Below, in pieces: positions 18,851 through 29,371 of a stretch of DNA of 40,554 nt. The DNA comes from Jiangellaceae bacterium (GTDB lineage: Bacteria; Actinomycetota; Actinomycetes; Jiangellales; Jiangellaceae). Below the pieces are notes generated by a model, which was not told the DNA's origin, searched no databases, and saw only the letters and a list, made by a program, of their open reading frames with translations. The stretch is from NCBI GenBank assembly GCA_014534205.1, contig JACVRX010000002.1:1-40554 (forward strand). The letters are read 5' to 3'. Each line of letters starts with the position of its first letter. Within the stretch, counting starts at the first letter, position 1. The position numbers and the translations under genes are program-made.

Positions 18851-19799
18851 GCTGCTCGGGGAGCCGGTCGGGGTCGCAGAGCTCACCCGGCCACGCCGGC
18901 TGCACCCCGGCGACCGAGTGGCGGTCGTCGCTCCCAGCGGGCCGGTGCGGCCGGACCGGCTGGACGCGGGCTGCGCGATCCTGCGCTCCTGGGGGTTGCA
19001 GGTGCTGATCGGTGCGCATGTCACCGGCCGGCATCCACGGTTCGGCTACTTGGCGGGAACCGATGCCGACCGGGCCGCCGACCTACAGGCGGCCTGGCTA
19101 GATCCCTCCGTGGCGGCCGTCCTCTGTGCGCGGGGCGGCTACGGCGCACAGCGGGTGCTCGACCTGCTGGACTGGCCCGCGCTCTCCCAAGCTGGTCCGA
19201 AGGTATTCGCGGGCTACAGCGACGTCACCGCAGTGCACGAGGCATTCGCCACCAGGCTCGGGTTGGCGACACTGCACTCGCCGATGGCCGCGGCGCACGC
19301 GTTCGTCAGCGACCGCCAGACCGCGGAAGGATTCCGGCGCACGCTGTTCGAGCCGGAGACTGTCCAGGCGCTGTGCCTGCCTGGCGCGCTCGCCCTGGTT
19401 CCCGGGCAGGCGACCGGCGTGACCGTAGGCGGCTGCTTGAGCGTCCTGGTCGCCGGTCTGGGCGTTCCCGGGACCAGGCGCTGCGTCGGGGGCGGGATCC
19501 TTGTCCTGGAGGACGTGGGGGAGGAGCCCTATCGGATCGACCGAATGCTCACCCAGCTGATGCGCAGCTGTTGGCTGGACGGTGTCGCCGGGATCGCGTT
19601 CGGGTCGCTGCGCGACTGCGGCCCGGACGGCCTGCTGCGCGAGCTGGTCCTCGACCGGCTGGGACCGCTCGGCGTGCCGGTGGTGTGGAACCTCGGCTTC
19701 GGGCACGGCCCCAGCTCGCTCACGGTGCCGCTCGGCGTCGCCGCCACGCTGGACGCCGATCAGGCCACCCTCACCCTCCACCACCCCGCCCTGCTCTGA
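18840..19799 (+). CDS. LD-carboxypeptidase (peptidase S66 family)
   Basis: VAVVAPSGPV..., ARGGYGAQRVLDLLDW, FAGYSDVTAVHEAF; TTG start overlapping the ALDH stop. Confidence 0.9.
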   Translation: MRTELLGEPVGVAELTRPRRLHPGDRVAVVAPSGPVRPDRLDAGCAILRSWGLQVLIGAHVTGRHPRFGYLAGTDADRAADLQAAWLDPSVAAVLCARGGYGAQRVLDLLDWPALSQAGPKVFAGYSDVTAVHEAFATRLGLATLHSPMAAAHAFVSDRQTAEGFRRTLFEPETVQALCLPGALALVPGQATGVTVGGCLSVLVAGLGVPGTRRCVGGGILVLEDVGEEPYRIDRMLTQLMRSCWLDGVAGIAFGSLRDCGPDGLLRELVLDRLGPLGVPVVWNLGFGHGPSSLTVPLGVAATLDADQATLTLHHPALL

Positions 19800-19812
19800 G
19801 CAGTAACTGTCT

Positions 19813-19967
19813 GGATCACCCGTACCCTGCCTGCCCGTACATGAACGGCCTGCAGGCCCCTTTACGAGCCCTTTACGAGCCCCCCTTTACGAGCCCCTTT
19901 ACGAGCCCCTTTACGAGCGCCCTTTACGAGCCCTTTACGAGCATGGTGATGGGCAGCCTGGTGACGG
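19813..19967 (-). repeat. Probable fourth, interrupted copy (copy D) of the ~80-bp palindromic repeat, split by the TTTACGAG array
   Basis: Reverse strand reads CCGTCACCAGGCTGCCCATCACCA-[array]-GGCCTGCAGGCCGTTCATGTACGGGCAGGCAGGGTACGGGTGATCC, collinear with copy A segments on both sides of the array. Confidence 0.5.
19861..19941 (+). repeat. Short tandem array: 7 copies of TTTACGAG with 11-14-nt period
   Basis: TTTACGAG at 19861, 19872, 19886, 19898, 19910, 19923, 19934, separated by C-rich spacers. Confidence 0.95.
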
Positions 19968-19979
19968 CCGTCGTCCCGG

Positions 19980-21197
19980 GTGACGGTGGCGAGGAACAAT
20001 ACTCGGGTGGGGACCCCACGCCAGGTCGTGATCCTCGGCTCGACCGGATCGATCGGCACCCGGGCGATCGACGTGGTGCGCCGCAACCCGGACCGGTTCC
20101 GAGTGGTCGGCATCGCCGCCAACGGCACCGACCCGCAACTCCTGGCGGCTCAGGCGCTCGACCTCACGGTGGATGTCGTCGCCGTCGCCAAGCCGACTGC
20201 CGCCGAAGACTTGTTGCTCGCCTTCTACACCGAAGCGCAACGCCGCGGGTTCAGCACCGCGGAATATGCAGTGCCCAAGATCATCGCCGGGCCCGACGCA
20301 GCGACCGAGCTGGCGAGGTACGACTGCGACGTCGTCCTCAACGGCATCAGCGGCTCCATCGGCCTCCGCCCCACGTTGGCTGCGCTCGATGCGGGGCGCA
20401 CGCTGGCGCTGGCGAACAAGGAGTCGCTGATCGTCGGCGGTCCGCTAGTAACCGGTGCTGCGCGGACCGGACAGATCGTGCCGGTCGACTCCGAGCACTC
20501 CGCGCTCGCTCAGTGCTTGCGCGGTGGGCGGCGCGACGAGGTCCGGCAGCTGATCCTCACCGCGAGCGGCGGGCCCTTCCGCGGGCGCCGTCGAGACGAG
20601 CTGACCGACGTCACACCGGAGCAGGCACTCGCCCATCCGACCTGGGACATGGGCCCGCTGGTCACCGTCAACTCCGCGACGCTTGTCAACAAGGGGCTGG
20701 AGGTCATCGAGGCGCACCTGCTCTTCGGCGTCCCGTTCGACGCGATCGACGTGGTCGTGCATCCCCAGTCCGTCGTCCACTCGATGGTGGCGTTCGCGGA
20801 CGGCTCGACGCTCGCGCAAGCCAGCCCGCCGGACATGCGGATTCCCATCTCGCTGGCGCTCGGGTGGCCGGAGCGGGTCCCGGACGCTGCGGCGGCCTGC
20901 AACTGGACCGCCGCACACACCTGGGAGTTCCACCCGCTGGATGACGATGCGTTCCCGGCGGTGTCGCTGGCCCGCGAGGTCGGCGCCCGCGGCGGCACCG
21001 CACCGGCTGTGTACAACTCGGCGAACGAGACGTGTGTAGCCGCGTTTCTGGACAGGCGGCTGCTGTTCCCCGGGATCGTCGACACCGTTGCCGCCGTCGT
21101 CGGCGAGCACAGTCCCGGGAACGCCACGAGCGTGGACGACGTTCTTGCTGCCGAGGCCTGGGCACGAATCCGGGCCGGCGAGCTGACCAGGCGATGA
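19980..21197 (+). CDS. dxr: 1-deoxy-D-xylulose-5-phosphate reductoisomerase
   Basis: [87 protein letters not shown]. Confidence 0.96.
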   Translation: MTVARNNTRVGTPRQVVILGSTGSIGTRAIDVVRRNPDRFRVVGIAANGTDPQLLAAQALDLTVDVVAVAKPTAAEDLLLAFYTEAQRRGFSTAEYAVPKIIAGPDAATELARYDCDVVLNGISGSIGLRPTLAALDAGRTLALANKESLIVGGPLVTGAARTGQIVPVDSEHSALAQCLRGGRRDEVRQLILTASGGPFRGRRRDELTDVTPEQALAHPTWDMGPLVTVNSATLVNKGLEVIEAHLLFGVPFDAIDVVVHPQSVVHSMVAFADGSTLAQASPPDMRIPISLALGWPERVPDAAAACNWTAAHTWEFHPLDDDAFPAVSLAREVGARGGTAPAVYNSANETCVAAFLDRRLLFPGIVDTVAAVVGEHSPGNATSVDDVLAAEAWARIRAGELTRR

Positions 21198-21219
21198 AAG
21201 GTCCCATGAAGGCGGAGCG

Positions 21220-22554
21220 ATGGACTGGCTGACCGGTCTGGGCGTCGTCGCGTTCGCGCTTGGATTGCTTGCGTCGATTGCGTTGCACGAGCTCGGACAC
21301 CTGGTGCCGGCAAAGCGCTTCGGCATCAAGGTGAGCCAGTACATGGTGGGCTTCGGCCGTACCGTCTGGTCCCGTCGGCGGGGGGAGACCGAGTACGGGC
21401 TCAAGGCGATCCCGCTCGGCGGCTATGTGCGGATGGTGGGCATGTTCCCGCCGGAGCCGGGTGAGGACCCGCGCCGCCTGCGGACGGCCAGCACCGGTCC
21501 GCTCCAGGCGCTCATCGACGACGCCCGCCGCGCGTCGCGCGAAGAGATCCGGCCCGGCGAAGAGGACCGGCTCTTCTACCGCAAGCCGTGGTGGAAAAAG
21601 CTCATCGTCATGCTCGCCGGGCCCGCGATGAACGTCCTGATCGCCGCCGTCCTCGCAGCCAGCGTGCTCATGACCTACGGCAACCCGGCCGAGCCGGTCT
21701 TGCGGCCGGTGGTGAGTGAAGTGTCGGCCTGCGTCGTCCCCGTCGCCGACGGGAATCGGCCCTGTACGGCGGAGGATCCGCCAACCCCAGCGGCCGCCGC
21801 CGGCATCCGGCCGGGCGATCGGCTGGTGTCCTTCGACGGCGAGCCGATCGACAGCTGGAGCGAGGCACAGGAGCTCATCCGCAGTCAGGCCGCCGGACCG
21901 GTCGAGGTCGTCGTGGTGCGCGACGGCCGCCAGCTGACTCTCGTAGCGGATCTCATCACCACCCAGCGGCGGGCCCTCGGCGAGCCGGCCGAGAACGGGA
22001 TCCGCCAGCCGACCGACGAGCTGGTCACGGTGGGGTTCCTCGGCGTATCGCCCACCCAGCAGCTGGTCCCCGAGGACCTCGGCGGTGCCGTTGGTTGGAT
22101 CGGTGAGTTCACCGTGCTGACGGCGGAGGCGGTCGTCTCCATCCCGCAGAAGATGGTGGGGGTCTGGGAGGCGGCGTTCGGCGGCGCTGAGCGTGACCTC
22201 ACCGGGCCGATCGGCATCGTGGGAGCGGGCCGGATCGGCGGCGAGATCGCCACCGCGGACATCGACGTCGCCGATCGGGTGGCGACGTTCGTGTTGTTGC
22301 TCGCCAGCTTCAACATGGCCATTGCGTTGTTCAACCTGCTGCCGCTGCTCCCGCTGGACGGCGGCCACGCGGTCGGCGCGCTCTGGGAGGGCGTCAAGCG
22401 CGGCTACGCCCGGCTGACCGGTGGTCCGCAACCGCGCCCGGTCGACGTCGCCAAGGCGCTGCCGCTCGCCTACGCGGTGGCGGTAGTGCTGATCGGGATG
22501 AGTGCGCTGCTGCTCTACGCGGACATCGTCAACCCGGTACGCCTCTCCGGCTGA
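21220..22554 (+). CDS. rseP: RIP-type site-2 zinc metalloprotease (M50, PDZ domain)
   Basis: [26 protein letters not shown] (HExxH-like HELGH), PDZ-like region, [14 protein letters not shown]. Confidence 0.95.
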   Translation: MDWLTGLGVVAFALGLLASIALHELGHLVPAKRFGIKVSQYMVGFGRTVWSRRRGETEYGLKAIPLGGYVRMVGMFPPEPGEDPRRLRTASTGPLQALIDDARRASREEIRPGEEDRLFYRKPWWKKLIVMLAGPAMNVLIAAVLAASVLMTYGNPAEPVLRPVVSEVSACVVPVADGNRPCTAEDPPTPAAAAGIRPGDRLVSFDGEPIDSWSEAQELIRSQAAGPVEVVVVRDGRQLTLVADLITTQRRALGEPAENGIRQPTDELVTVGFLGVSPTQQLVPEDLGGAVGWIGEFTVLTAEAVVSIPQKMVGVWEAAFGGAERDLTGPIGIVGAGRIGGEIATADIDVADRVATFVLLLASFNMAIALFNLLPLLPLDGGHAVGALWEGVKRGYARLTGGPQPRPVDVAKALPLAYAVAVVLIGMSALLLYADIVNPVRLSG

Positions 22555-22588
22555 CGACGGGCGCTATGTGCTCGGGGAGAATGAGGCC

Positions 22589-23743
22589 ATGAGCGTTGCC
22601 CTCGGAATGCCGACGATGCCCGCGCCCGTGCTCGCGCCGCGCCGCAAGTCCCGGCAGATCCGCGTGGGCAAGGTGCTGGTGGGCGGCGACGCGCCGGTCA
22701 GCGTGCAGTCGATGACCACTACGCCGACGACCGACGTCGACGCGACGCTGCAGCAGATCGCCGAGCTGACCGCAGCCGGGTGCGACATCGTCCGGGTTGC
22801 CTGCCCGAGCCAGGACGACGCCGATGCGTTGCCTGCTATCGCTCGCAAGTCGCAGGTCCCGGTCATCGCCGACATCCACTTCCAGCCGAAGTACGTGTTC
22901 GCGGCGATCGATGCCGGCTGCGCGGGCGTGCGGGTGAACCCGGGGAACATTCGCAGGTTCGACGACCAGGTGAAGGCGATCGCCAAAGCCGCAAGCGACG
23001 CCGGTGTCTCGATCCGGATCGGCGTGAACGCCGGCTCGCTGGACCCGCGGCTGCTCGCCAAGTACGGCAAGGCAACCGCCGAGGCGCTGGTCGAGTCGGC
23101 GGTGTGGGAGGCGTCACTGTTCGAGGAGCACGACTTCCATGACTTCAAGATCTCGGTGAAGCACCACGATCCGGTGGTGATGGTGCGGGCCTACGAGTTG
23201 CTCGCTGAACGTGGCGACTGGCCGCTGCACCTCGGCGTCACGGAGGCGGGCCCGGCGTTCCAAGGCACCGTCAAGTCCGCGGTCGCGTTCGGTGCCCTGC
23301 TGTCGAAGGGCATCGGCGACACGATCCGGGTCTCGCTCTCCGCGCCACCGGTCGAGGAGGTCAAGGTAGGCCTTCAGGTCCTGCAGTCGCTCAACCTGCG
23401 CGAGCGCAAGCTCGAGATCGTGTCGTGCCCGTCCTGCGGCCGGGCTCAAGTGGACGTCTATACCCTCGCCGACCGGGTGACCGCCGGGTTGGAGGGCCTG
23501 GAGGTGCCGTTGCGCGTCGCGGTGATGGGATGCGTGGTCAACGGGCCCGGCGAAGCGAGGGAGGCCGACCTCGGAGTCGCGTCCGGCAACGGGAAGGGCC
23601 AGATCTTCGTGCGCGGCGAAGTCGTGAAGACCGTACCTGAAGCGTTGATCGTCGAGACACTGGTCGAAGAGGCGATGCGCCTGGCCGACGACTTGGCGGC
23701 CGCGGGCGGCCCACCCGGGCCAGCGCAGGTCGTCGTCAGCTGA
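22589..23743 (+). CDS. ispG: 4-hydroxy-3-methylbut-2-en-1-yl diphosphate synthase
   Basis: [79 protein letters not shown]. Confidence 0.97.
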   Translation: MSVALGMPTMPAPVLAPRRKSRQIRVGKVLVGGDAPVSVQSMTTTPTTDVDATLQQIAELTAAGCDIVRVACPSQDDADALPAIARKSQVPVIADIHFQPKYVFAAIDAGCAGVRVNPGNIRRFDDQVKAIAKAASDAGVSIRIGVNAGSLDPRLLAKYGKATAEALVESAVWEASLFEEHDFHDFKISVKHHDPVVMVRAYELLAERGDWPLHLGVTEAGPAFQGTVKSAVAFGALLSKGIGDTIRVSLSAPPVEEVKVGLQVLQSLNLRERKLEIVSCPSCGRAQVDVYTLADRVTAGLEGLEVPLRVAVMGCVVNGPGEAREADLGVASGNGKGQIFVRGEVVKTVPEALIVETLVEEAMRLADDLAAAGGPPGPAQVVVS

Positions 23744-23763
23744 TCACGAGAGCGGAGGCGGAC

Positions 23764-24615
23764 GTGGGCCTGCCGACGGCCGCGGCGACTGCGCCAGACG
23801 TCGTCTGCGCGCTGGGCCCTGCTGACCTCGTCGAAGTCGTCGAACTGCTCGACCGCGACCCGATCAACGACGTCTTCGTGGCATCCCGGGTGAACGGGTC
23901 CGGCCTGTCGCCGGGCCGGCTCGGTGGCGAGCTGTGGGGGTGCCGCCGCGGGACCGCACTGACCGCGCTGTGCTACTCGGGCGCCAACCTGGTCCCGGTT
24001 GCAGCCGACCGAGCCGCCGCCCACGCGTTCGCCGAGCGGGCGGCCCGCACCCCCCGCCGCTGCTCGTCGATCCTCGGTCCGTCGTCAGCCGTGATCGCGA
24101 TGTGGGAGCGGCTTCGGTTGGATTGGACACCGGCCCGCCAAGTGCGGCCGAGCCAGCCGCTGCTCGTCCTGGACGGGCCTCCCGCGATCGCGGCAGACCC
24201 GAAGGTGCGCCGCGTGCGGCCGGACGAGCTGGACCGGCTCTTCCCGGCCTGCGTGGCGATGTTCACCGAGGAGGTCGGGGTGGCGCCGGTGCATGGCCCC
24301 TACCGATCGAGGATTGCCGAACTCGTGGCAGCAGGGCGCGCGTTCGCCCGGTTCGAGGACGGGGAGGTCCTGTTCAAGGCCGAGGTCGGGCCGGTGACCC
24401 CGGATGCCTGCCAGGTCCAAGGCGTCTGGGTGTGCCCGGACCGGCGCGGCATGGGTTTGTCCGCCCCTGGGATGGCGGCGGTCGTGCAGCAGGCGCAGCG
24501 GTACCTGGCGCCGGTCGTCACGCTCTACGTCAACGACTTCAACACCGCCGCACGAGCGGCGTACCGGCGCACCGGCTTCCGCCAGATCAGCGAGTTCGCG
24601 ACGGTGCTGTTCTAG
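23764..24615 (+). CDS. GNAT-family N-acetyltransferase (DUF4081-type N-terminal region)
   Basis: C-terminal VQGVWVCPDRRGMGLSAPGMAAVVQQAQRYLAPVVTLYVNDFNTAARAAYRRTGFRQISEFATVLF. Confidence 0.88.
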   Translation: MGLPTAAATAPDVVCALGPADLVEVVELLDRDPINDVFVASRVNGSGLSPGRLGGELWGCRRGTALTALCYSGANLVPVAADRAAAHAFAERAARTPRRCSSILGPSSAVIAMWERLRLDWTPARQVRPSQPLLVLDGPPAIAADPKVRRVRPDELDRLFPACVAMFTEEVGVAPVHGPYRSRIAELVAAGRAFARFEDGEVLFKAEVGPVTPDACQVQGVWVCPDRRGMGLSAPGMAAVVQQAQRYLAPVVTLYVNDFNTAARAAYRRTGFRQISEFATVLF

Positions 24616-24622
24616 CCGGCGG

Positions 24623-25426
24623 TCACCACCCCAGCGTCGCGACGAATTCGACGACATCGTGGGCGACGCGGTCCGGCTGCTCCCAGAGCACGAGGTGGCC
24701 CGTGTCCTCGTACACCAGCAGGCGCGACGCCGGGATCGCGGCCGCGAGCACGTCCATGTCCGCCCGAATGAACTCGTCCTGCGCACCCCAGATGATCAAC
24801 GTCGGAGCAGTGATCGTGCCCGACTCGGTCGGCGGCACGGCGGCGGCGAGCCCGGCCAGGGCGGCCCGCCAGACGTGGGCCGGCGTCCGGACACCGTCGC
24901 GGATCCGGTCCTGCAGGTACCAGTGCGGCACATCGTGGTAGCGCGGGAACCAGGCCAACGAAGCTTCTACCCAGGCAGGATCGACTGGATCGACGAGCTG
25001 ATCCACCTCGTCGGCGAAGGGCGGTCGCCCGACGAGGCTCCGCGGCGATCCAACGAGGACCAGGCCGGCAACTCGGTGCGGAAAACGAACGGCCACCTCT
25101 TGTGCGACGTACCCACCGCTGGAGGACCCGACGAGCACGGCAGCGGGCACGCCGACGGCATCCATGAACGCGTCGACGTCATCGGCGAAGTCGCCCAGGG
25201 CGTAGCCTCCTTCGGGCTTGTCGGCTTCGCCGTGGCCACGCAGGTCCAATGCGTAGACACGCATCGGCGCCGGCAGCGCTCGAACCAGCCGGTCGAAACA
25301 CCCAGCCGATTCGACCCATGGGGGCAGCAGGAGCACCGGTCGCCCGGCTGGGTCGCCATGCTTGATGCAGGCGATGGTGACGCCAGTCCGGAGCTGGACT
25401 CGACGCCGGCCCGAAGCCGCGCTCAC
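24623..25426 (-). CDS. Alpha/beta-fold hydrolase
   Basis: LRGHGEADKPEGGYALGDFADDVDAFMDAVGVPAAVLVGSSSGGYVAQEVA nucleophile elbow; DTGHLVLWEQPDRVA His region. Confidence 0.92.
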   Translation of the reverse strand: MSAASGRRRVQLRTGVTIACIKHGDPAGRPVLLLPPWVESAGCFDRLVRALPAPMRVYALDLRGHGEADKPEGGYALGDFADDVDAFMDAVGVPAAVLVGSSSGGYVAQEVAVRFPHRVAGLVLVGSPRSLVGRPPFADEVDQLVDPVDPAWVEASLAWFPRYHDVPHWYLQDRIRDGVRTPAHVWRAALAGLAAAVPPTESGTITAPTLIIWGAQDEFIRADMDVLAAAIPASRLLVYEDTGHLVLWEQPDRVAHDVVEFVATLGW

Positions 25427-25484
25427 GGTCCGATGCTAGGGGCGTGTGCCAGGGCCGGACCGGCCCGTGGCGCAAACTAGCCCG

Positions 25485-26672
25485 GTGATCCGACCCCTGC
25501 TACTGGGTGTCACGGTCACCGCGCTCGCACTCGGTGGGTGCACGGGCGAAAGCGAGCCGGCGACACAGTCGTCGGTCCCGCCACCGGTGACCGAGACACC
25601 CACGCCGACGCCAACCCCCACGCCCGAGCCGCGGACCTTCACCGTCGTCGCGACCGGTGACGTGCTGCTGCACGAAAGACTGTGGACACAAGCCGAACGC
25701 GACGCTTCCGGCGGCGTTCACATGGACTTCGGCCCACAATTGGCCAATATCAAGCCGGTCGTGTCGGCGGCGGACCTCGCCGTGTGCCACCTGGAAGTTC
25801 CGCTGGCCGACGCGGACGGCCCATTCGAGGGGTACCCGACGTTCTCCGGACCGCCGCTGATCGTGGCCGGGCTGGCTGCGACCGGGTACGACGTCTGCAG
25901 CACGGCGTCGAACCACACGTTCGATCAAGGTGCCGCCGGGGTGATCCGGACGCTGGACGCGCTCGATGCGGGCGGAATCTCGCACGCGGGCTCGGCGCGC
26001 TCGGCGAAGGAGGCGGAGCAGACCACGGTCATCGACGTCGAGACGGCCGACGGACTGGTCAAGGTCGCGCTGCTCTCCTACACGTACGGCTTCAACGGCA
26101 TCCCATACCCGGACGGCCAGACGTTCTGGGCCAACGAGATCGACGAGGTGGAGATACTCCGCGACGCTTCGGCCGCTCGGCAGCACAGTGCGGAGGTGGT
26201 GATCGTCTCCCTGCATTGGGGCACCGAGTACGACCATCGCCCGAACGCTCAGCAGGTCGAACTCGCACCGCGGCTGATCCGCTCACCGGACATCGACCTG
26301 CTCCTGGGCCACCATGCACACGTCGTCCAACCGATCGAGAACATCGCCGGCGAGTGGGTGGTGTACGGCATGGGCAACCTGATGGCCAACCATGCCGAGC
26401 CCGAGGGACCGAAAGCCGAAGGCTTGCTGACCCGCTTCACCTTTACGGAGGACCTCGCAGCCGGGCGGTTCGTCGCCACCGCCGCGGAGTACCTGCCGCT
26501 CTACCAGACGTACGAGTTCCCGGTAGAGGTCCTGGCCGTCCCTGCGGCCCTGGCGAGCGCAGACACCGGGACGGCGAGCGCGGACCGGTTGAACACGGCG
26601 CTCGATCGCACCAGCAAAGTCGTCGGCAGCCGCGGTGCCGCAGCAGCAGGATTGACCCTGCTGAAGCGGTAG
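25485..26672 (+). CDS. CapA-family (PgsA-like metallophosphatase) lipoprotein
   Basis: Lipobox LALGGC, T/P-rich linker, [51 protein letters not shown]. Confidence 0.92.
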   Translation: MIRPLLLGVTVTALALGGCTGESEPATQSSVPPPVTETPTPTPTPTPEPRTFTVVATGDVLLHERLWTQAERDASGGVHMDFGPQLANIKPVVSAADLAVCHLEVPLADADGPFEGYPTFSGPPLIVAGLAATGYDVCSTASNHTFDQGAAGVIRTLDALDAGGISHAGSARSAKEAEQTTVIDVETADGLVKVALLSYTYGFNGIPYPDGQTFWANEIDEVEILRDASAARQHSAEVVIVSLHWGTEYDHRPNAQQVELAPRLIRSPDIDLLLGHHAHVVQPIENIAGEWVVYGMGNLMANHAEPEGPKAEGLLTRFTFTEDLAAGRFVATAAEYLPLYQTYEFPVEVLAVPAALASADTGTASADRLNTALDRTSKVVGSRGAAAAGLTLLKR

Positions 26673-26733
26673 GCAGCCTGCGGGTATCCTCGGCCGGTCA
26701 GCCGACCTGCGCAGATGGAAGACGGAGAGTCCT

Positions 26734-28524
26734 GTGGTGCTGCGGATGTCGACGCTGTTCCTCCGCACGCTGCGCGAAGACCCCGCGGACGCCGAGGTAC
26801 CGAGCCACCGGCTGCTGGTGCGCGCTGGTTACGTCCGCCGCGTCGCCCCCGGCATCTTCTCTTGGTTGCCGTTGGGGTACCGGGTGCTGCGCAACGTCGA
26901 GCAGATAATCCGCGAGGAGATGGACCGGTCTGGCGCGCAGGAGGTGCACTTCCCGGCGTTGCTTCCACGCGAGCCCTACGAGGCGACCGGACGCTGGACC
27001 GAATACGGCGCCAACCTCTTCCGGCTGCGCGACCGCAAGGGCGCCGACTACCTGTTGGGCCCGACGCACGAGGAGCTGTTCACGCTGCTCGTCAAAGACC
27101 TGTATTCCTCGTACAAGGACCTGCCACTGTCGCTGTACCAGATCCAGACGAAATACCGCGATGAGGCGCGGCCGCGGGCGGGCCTGTTGCGCGGGCGCGA
27201 GTTCAACATGAAGGACTCGTACTCGTTCGACGTCGACGACACCGGGTTGCGGCGCTCGTACGAGCAGCATCGCGCCGCCTACATCCGAACGTTCGACCGG
27301 CTGGGTCTGGATTACGTCATCGTGGCCGCGATGTCGGGCGCGATGGGTGGCAGCGCCAGCGAGGAGTTCCTCGCGCCGTGCGACATCGGCGAGGACACCT
27401 ACGTCCGCTCGCCGGGGGGGTACGCGGCGAACGTGGAGGCCGTGCGGACGCCGACGCGAGAGCCGGTTCCGTACGACGACGTGCCGGCTGCCCACGTCGA
27501 GGAAACGCCGGACACGCCTACCATCGAGACGCTCGTCGCTCTCGCGAACGAGCGATTCGCACGGCCGGACCGGGCGTGGGTTGCCGGTGACACACTGAAG
27601 AACGTCGTCGTGATGCTGCGGCAGCCGGACGGCACCCGCGAGCCGCTGGTCGTCGGAGTTCCGGGTGATCGAGATGTCGACCTGAGGCGGCTTTCGGCGG
27701 CGGTGCTTCCTGCCGAACCGGAGCCGTTCACCGACGCTGACTTCGCCGAGCATCCGCTGCTCGTCCGCGGCTATATCGGCCCGGCGTCGTTCGACACCGA
27801 CGAGCCGGCCCAGTACCTCGGGGTCGAGGCGTCGGCCAAGGTGCGGTACCTGCTGGACCCGCGGGTCGTGGCGGGTACCCGCTGGATCACTGGGGCGAAC
27901 AGCGCCGGCCACCATGTCTTCGACCTGGTCGCCAGGCGCGACTTCACCGCCGACGGGACGATCGACGTCGCCGACGTGCGTGCCGGCGACCCGGCGCCGG
28001 ACGGCAGCGGGCCGCTGGAGCTTGCCCGCGGGATCGAGATAGGGCACATCTTCCAGCTGGGCCGTAAGTACGCCGAGGCGCTGGACCTGAAGGTGCTCGA
28101 CGAGAACGGCCGGCTGGTGACCGTGACGATGGGCTGCTACGGCATCGGCGTCTCGCGTGCCGTCGCCGCCATCGCGGAGCAGAACCACGACGACGCCGGG
28201 CTGGTGTGGCCGCAGGAGGTGGCACCGGCCGACGTGCACGTGGTCCCCACCGGGCGCGAGGAGGCGGTCATCGCCGCGGCTGAGCAGCTCGCCGGCGGAC
28301 TGGACGCCGCCGGAGTCCAGGTTCTCCTCGACGACCGGGACGTCTCCCCGGGAGTCAAGTTCAACGACGCCGAGCTCATCGGCGTGCCGCTGATCGTGGT
28401 GGTCGGGCGTGGTCTGGGGCGCGGGGCGGTCGAGGTGCGGGACCGGCGCAGCGGCGAGCGGACAGACGTGCCCGTCGGGGACGCCGTCGATCGGCTGGTC
28501 GCCGCTCGCGCGATCCGTCCCTAG
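26734..28524 (+). CDS. proS: Prolyl-tRNA synthetase (bacterial type with editing insertion)
   Basis: [78 protein letters not shown]. Confidence 0.96.
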   Translation: MVLRMSTLFLRTLREDPADAEVPSHRLLVRAGYVRRVAPGIFSWLPLGYRVLRNVEQIIREEMDRSGAQEVHFPALLPREPYEATGRWTEYGANLFRLRDRKGADYLLGPTHEELFTLLVKDLYSSYKDLPLSLYQIQTKYRDEARPRAGLLRGREFNMKDSYSFDVDDTGLRRSYEQHRAAYIRTFDRLGLDYVIVAAMSGAMGGSASEEFLAPCDIGEDTYVRSPGGYAANVEAVRTPTREPVPYDDVPAAHVEETPDTPTIETLVALANERFARPDRAWVAGDTLKNVVVMLRQPDGTREPLVVGVPGDRDVDLRRLSAAVLPAEPEPFTDADFAEHPLLVRGYIGPASFDTDEPAQYLGVEASAKVRYLLDPRVVAGTRWITGANSAGHHVFDLVARRDFTADGTIDVADVRAGDPAPDGSGPLELARGIEIGHIFQLGRKYAEALDLKVLDENGRLVTVTMGCYGIGVSRAVAAIAEQNHDDAGLVWPQEVAPADVHVVPTGREEAVIAAAEQLAGGLDAAGVQVLLDDRDVSPGVKFNDAELIGVPLIVVVGRGLGRGAVEVRDRRSGERTDVPVGDAVDRLVAARAIRP

Positions 28525-28833
28525 GAGGCACTGCCGCACCGCAGCGTTCCGCGGCCCGTTGTCTGTTGCCCGAAGGCCGCCGGCTGGCCGCGCTTGGATA
28601 GTTATCCCTGCGGCGACACGCGATGGCGTTGACTATCAACGGCAAGCGGCGCCACATCACCCGGCGCCACATGCCCATCCGCGATTCGGCGCTGCACGTC
28701 CGGGAAATAGCAGCCGCGGCTCTCGTACCCACGCCGTGTCGTGGCCAACTGGCGCCGGGCGGTCGAGCACCGGGCGCGGCAGCTGTCCGGGCCACAGGCC
28801 GGGCCACAGGGACGAGTGCGGCCGCGGCAGCTG

Positions 28834-28913
28834 CCATCACCAGGCCAGTACGTACATCACCAGGCCTGTAGGCCTGGTGATGTACGTGCAGGGGTGGTGT
28901 ACGTGGTCATTCC
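28834..28913 (+). repeat. 80-bp palindromic intergenic repeat, copy B
   Basis: CCATCACCAGGCCAGTACGTACATCACCAGGCCTGTAGGCCTGGTGATGTACGTGCAGGGGTGGTGTACGTGGTCATTCC; 7 differences in 80 from copy A. Confidence 0.95.
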
Positions 28914-28927
28914 AGAACGGTGACCGG

Positions 28928-29371
28928 TCAGCTAGGCGGGTCGAGGCCGGGCAGGGCGGGCGTGTCGGCGGTCCAGTGGGCGGCGCGGACGGCCGTCTGC
29001 ATGAGCGCCTGGGCGGTCCACTCGCGCAGCGTTCTGTTCGCGGCGGCGGCCACCAGGTCCGCGTAGAGCGGGGCGAGCCGGCGTTCGAGCAGACCGGCCA
29101 GCCGGCGGGCGGCTGTCCGGTCGGCGACCGGGAATGGCACCGCGTAGCCGGGCAGCGCCGCCACCGGATCGGCGCTGCGCGCGCGGACCTGCACACTGAG
29201 CTCGTCGCGGGCGGCGCGATGCCAGTCGTACGCGGTCCGGACGGCGGCCTCGTCGCCCGGCGCGGCGAACGGGCCGAGCAGGCCGTAGCCGTAGACGCAC
29301 GCGTGCTCGCCGGCCAGCACCGCCTGTAGGGCGTCCAGGGTCGGCGGTGCAGCGGCGGGCTCCGGGGTCAT
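28928..29371 (-). CDS. DUF4439/ferritin-like domain protein
   Basis: LDALQAVLAGEHACVYGYGLLGPFA...AVRTAYDWHRAARDELSVQVRARSADPVAALPGYAVPFPVAD. Confidence 0.82.
   Translation of the reverse strand: MTPEPAAAPPTLDALQAVLAGEHACVYGYGLLGPFAAPGDEAAVRTAYDWHRAARDELSVQVRARSADPVAALPGYAVPFPVADRTAARRLAGLLERRLAPLYADLVAAAANRTLREWTAQALMQTAVRAAHWTADTPALPGLDPPS

Noticed and set aside
19861-19941. TTTACGAG array as a CRISPR
   Set aside because: Unit is only 8 nt with 3-6 nt C-rich spacers and no cas genes; not a CRISPR
20704-22431. 575-aa minus-strand ORF
   Set aside because: Antisense to dxr/rseP; shadow ORF, no family features
26698-28539. 613-aa minus-strand ORF
   Set aside because: Antisense to proS along its whole length; shadow ORF
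28741-28923. Conserved peptide HHQACRPGDVR..VVYVVIP.R shared by ORFs at 13046-13399 and 28741-28923
   Set aside because: Explained by the underlying DNA repeat; flanking parts of these ORFs are unrelated and the third repeat copy has indels breaking the frame
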